From positions 1 through 56,986 of the forward strand of contig JAUIBL010000026.1 of assembly GCA_030428355.1 (NCBI GenBank): 56,986 bases of DNA. Reading direction: 5' to 3'. Of the stretch, positions 56,908-56,986 are shown piece after piece (position 1 is the stretch's first letter; each line of letters opens with the position of its first letter). The position numbers and the translations under genes were made by a program. The notes beneath the pieces were generated by a model. It was not told the origin of the DNA. It ran no database searches and worked only from the letters and a program-made list of their open reading frames with translations. The stretch comes from Alphaproteobacteria bacterium. Lineage in GTDB: Bacteria; Pseudomonadota; Alphaproteobacteria; Rhodobacterales; Rhodobacteraceae.

Positions 56908-56986
56908 TTAAGCTGCCATCATGATGGCCGTGGCAGCGTCGGCTTCAAGGCCTTTTTGCTCGGCCCTAATCTGCCCGGGTGTTTTG
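56908..56986 (-). CDS. Partial C-terminus of an unknown gene
   Basis: From the window edge, the minus strand is open for about 25 codons to a TAA at 56908-56910, ending KTPGQIRAEQKGLEADAATAIMMAA. Probably a gene's 3' end cut by the window; too short to classify. Confidence 0.3.
   Translation of the reverse strand, partial: KTPGQIRAEQKGLEADAATAIMMAA

Overview
This window is high-GC alphaproteobacterial DNA, most likely from the Roseobacter/Rhodobacter group (Rhodobacterales). The evidence is the S10/spc/alpha ribosomal order with adk after secY, the SUF-type short r-protein genes, thyX instead of thyA, gene neighbours such as sdhE, DUF1194 and YeeE/YedE typical of that group, and abundant TRAP/TTT/ABC uptake operons. 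No phage, conjugative module, CRISPR array or intact insertion sequence was seen.

Region 1 (1-10.75 kb) is the end of the S10/spc operon and the alpha operon: rpmC-rpsQ-rplN-rplX-rplE-rpsN-rpsH-rplF-rplR-rpsE-rpmD, then rplO-secY-adk, then rpsM-rpsK-rpoA-rplQ. An opposite-strand von Willebrand A gene and a good terminator split rpmD from rplO. Region 2 (10.75-18 kb) is mixed: an orphan PAAR-like (DUF4150) gene, a pair of inverted REP-like elements, parE with a phd-doc toxin-antitoxin pair directly upstream, an aminotransferase, and an XRE regulator overlapping sdhE. Region 3 (18-25.7 kb) has gloA-DUF1194, a predicted surface-lipoprotein pair (SLAM-like beta-barrel plus TbpB-like lipoprotein), thyX, a YHS protein, an inositol-monophosphatase-like protein that has lost its metal ligands, a YpfJ metallopeptidase gene whose catalytic Glu codon is an amber stop, and a small phosphatase.

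Region 4 (25.7-46 kb) is an accessory nutrient-uptake block. It has a peptide/glutathione-type ABC importer with gamma-glutamyltransferase and DUF1028 Ntn-hydrolase under a GntR/FCD regulator; a thiamin-precursor-like ABC importer with a fused double permease and a 5-formyl-THF cyclo-ligase paralogue beside an RpiR regulator; and a tripartite tricarboxylate transporter (TctC/B/A) containing a signal-less BMP-family protein beside a second RpiR regulator. A third, decayed RpiR gene lies at the left edge of the block. The two intact RpiR genes face their operons across intergenic DNA carrying the same GAAAC-N4-GTTTC element. Region 5 (46-57 kb) holds the SRP RNA gene, nudC, a SRPBCC/DUF4198 pair, divergent hemC/hemE, a DMT permease, a YadGH-like ABC exporter, an SMR-like protein lacking the usual Glu, a YeeE/YedE transporter and an MFS carrier separated by an FNR-like box, and two unknowns at the right edge.

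The items most deserving follow-up are the SLAM-lipoprotein pair, the metal-ligand-free IMPase, the amber-interrupted YpfJ, the RpiR remnant plus shared operator set, and the BMP-in-TTT operon. All function calls are from reading the sequence; no database search was run.
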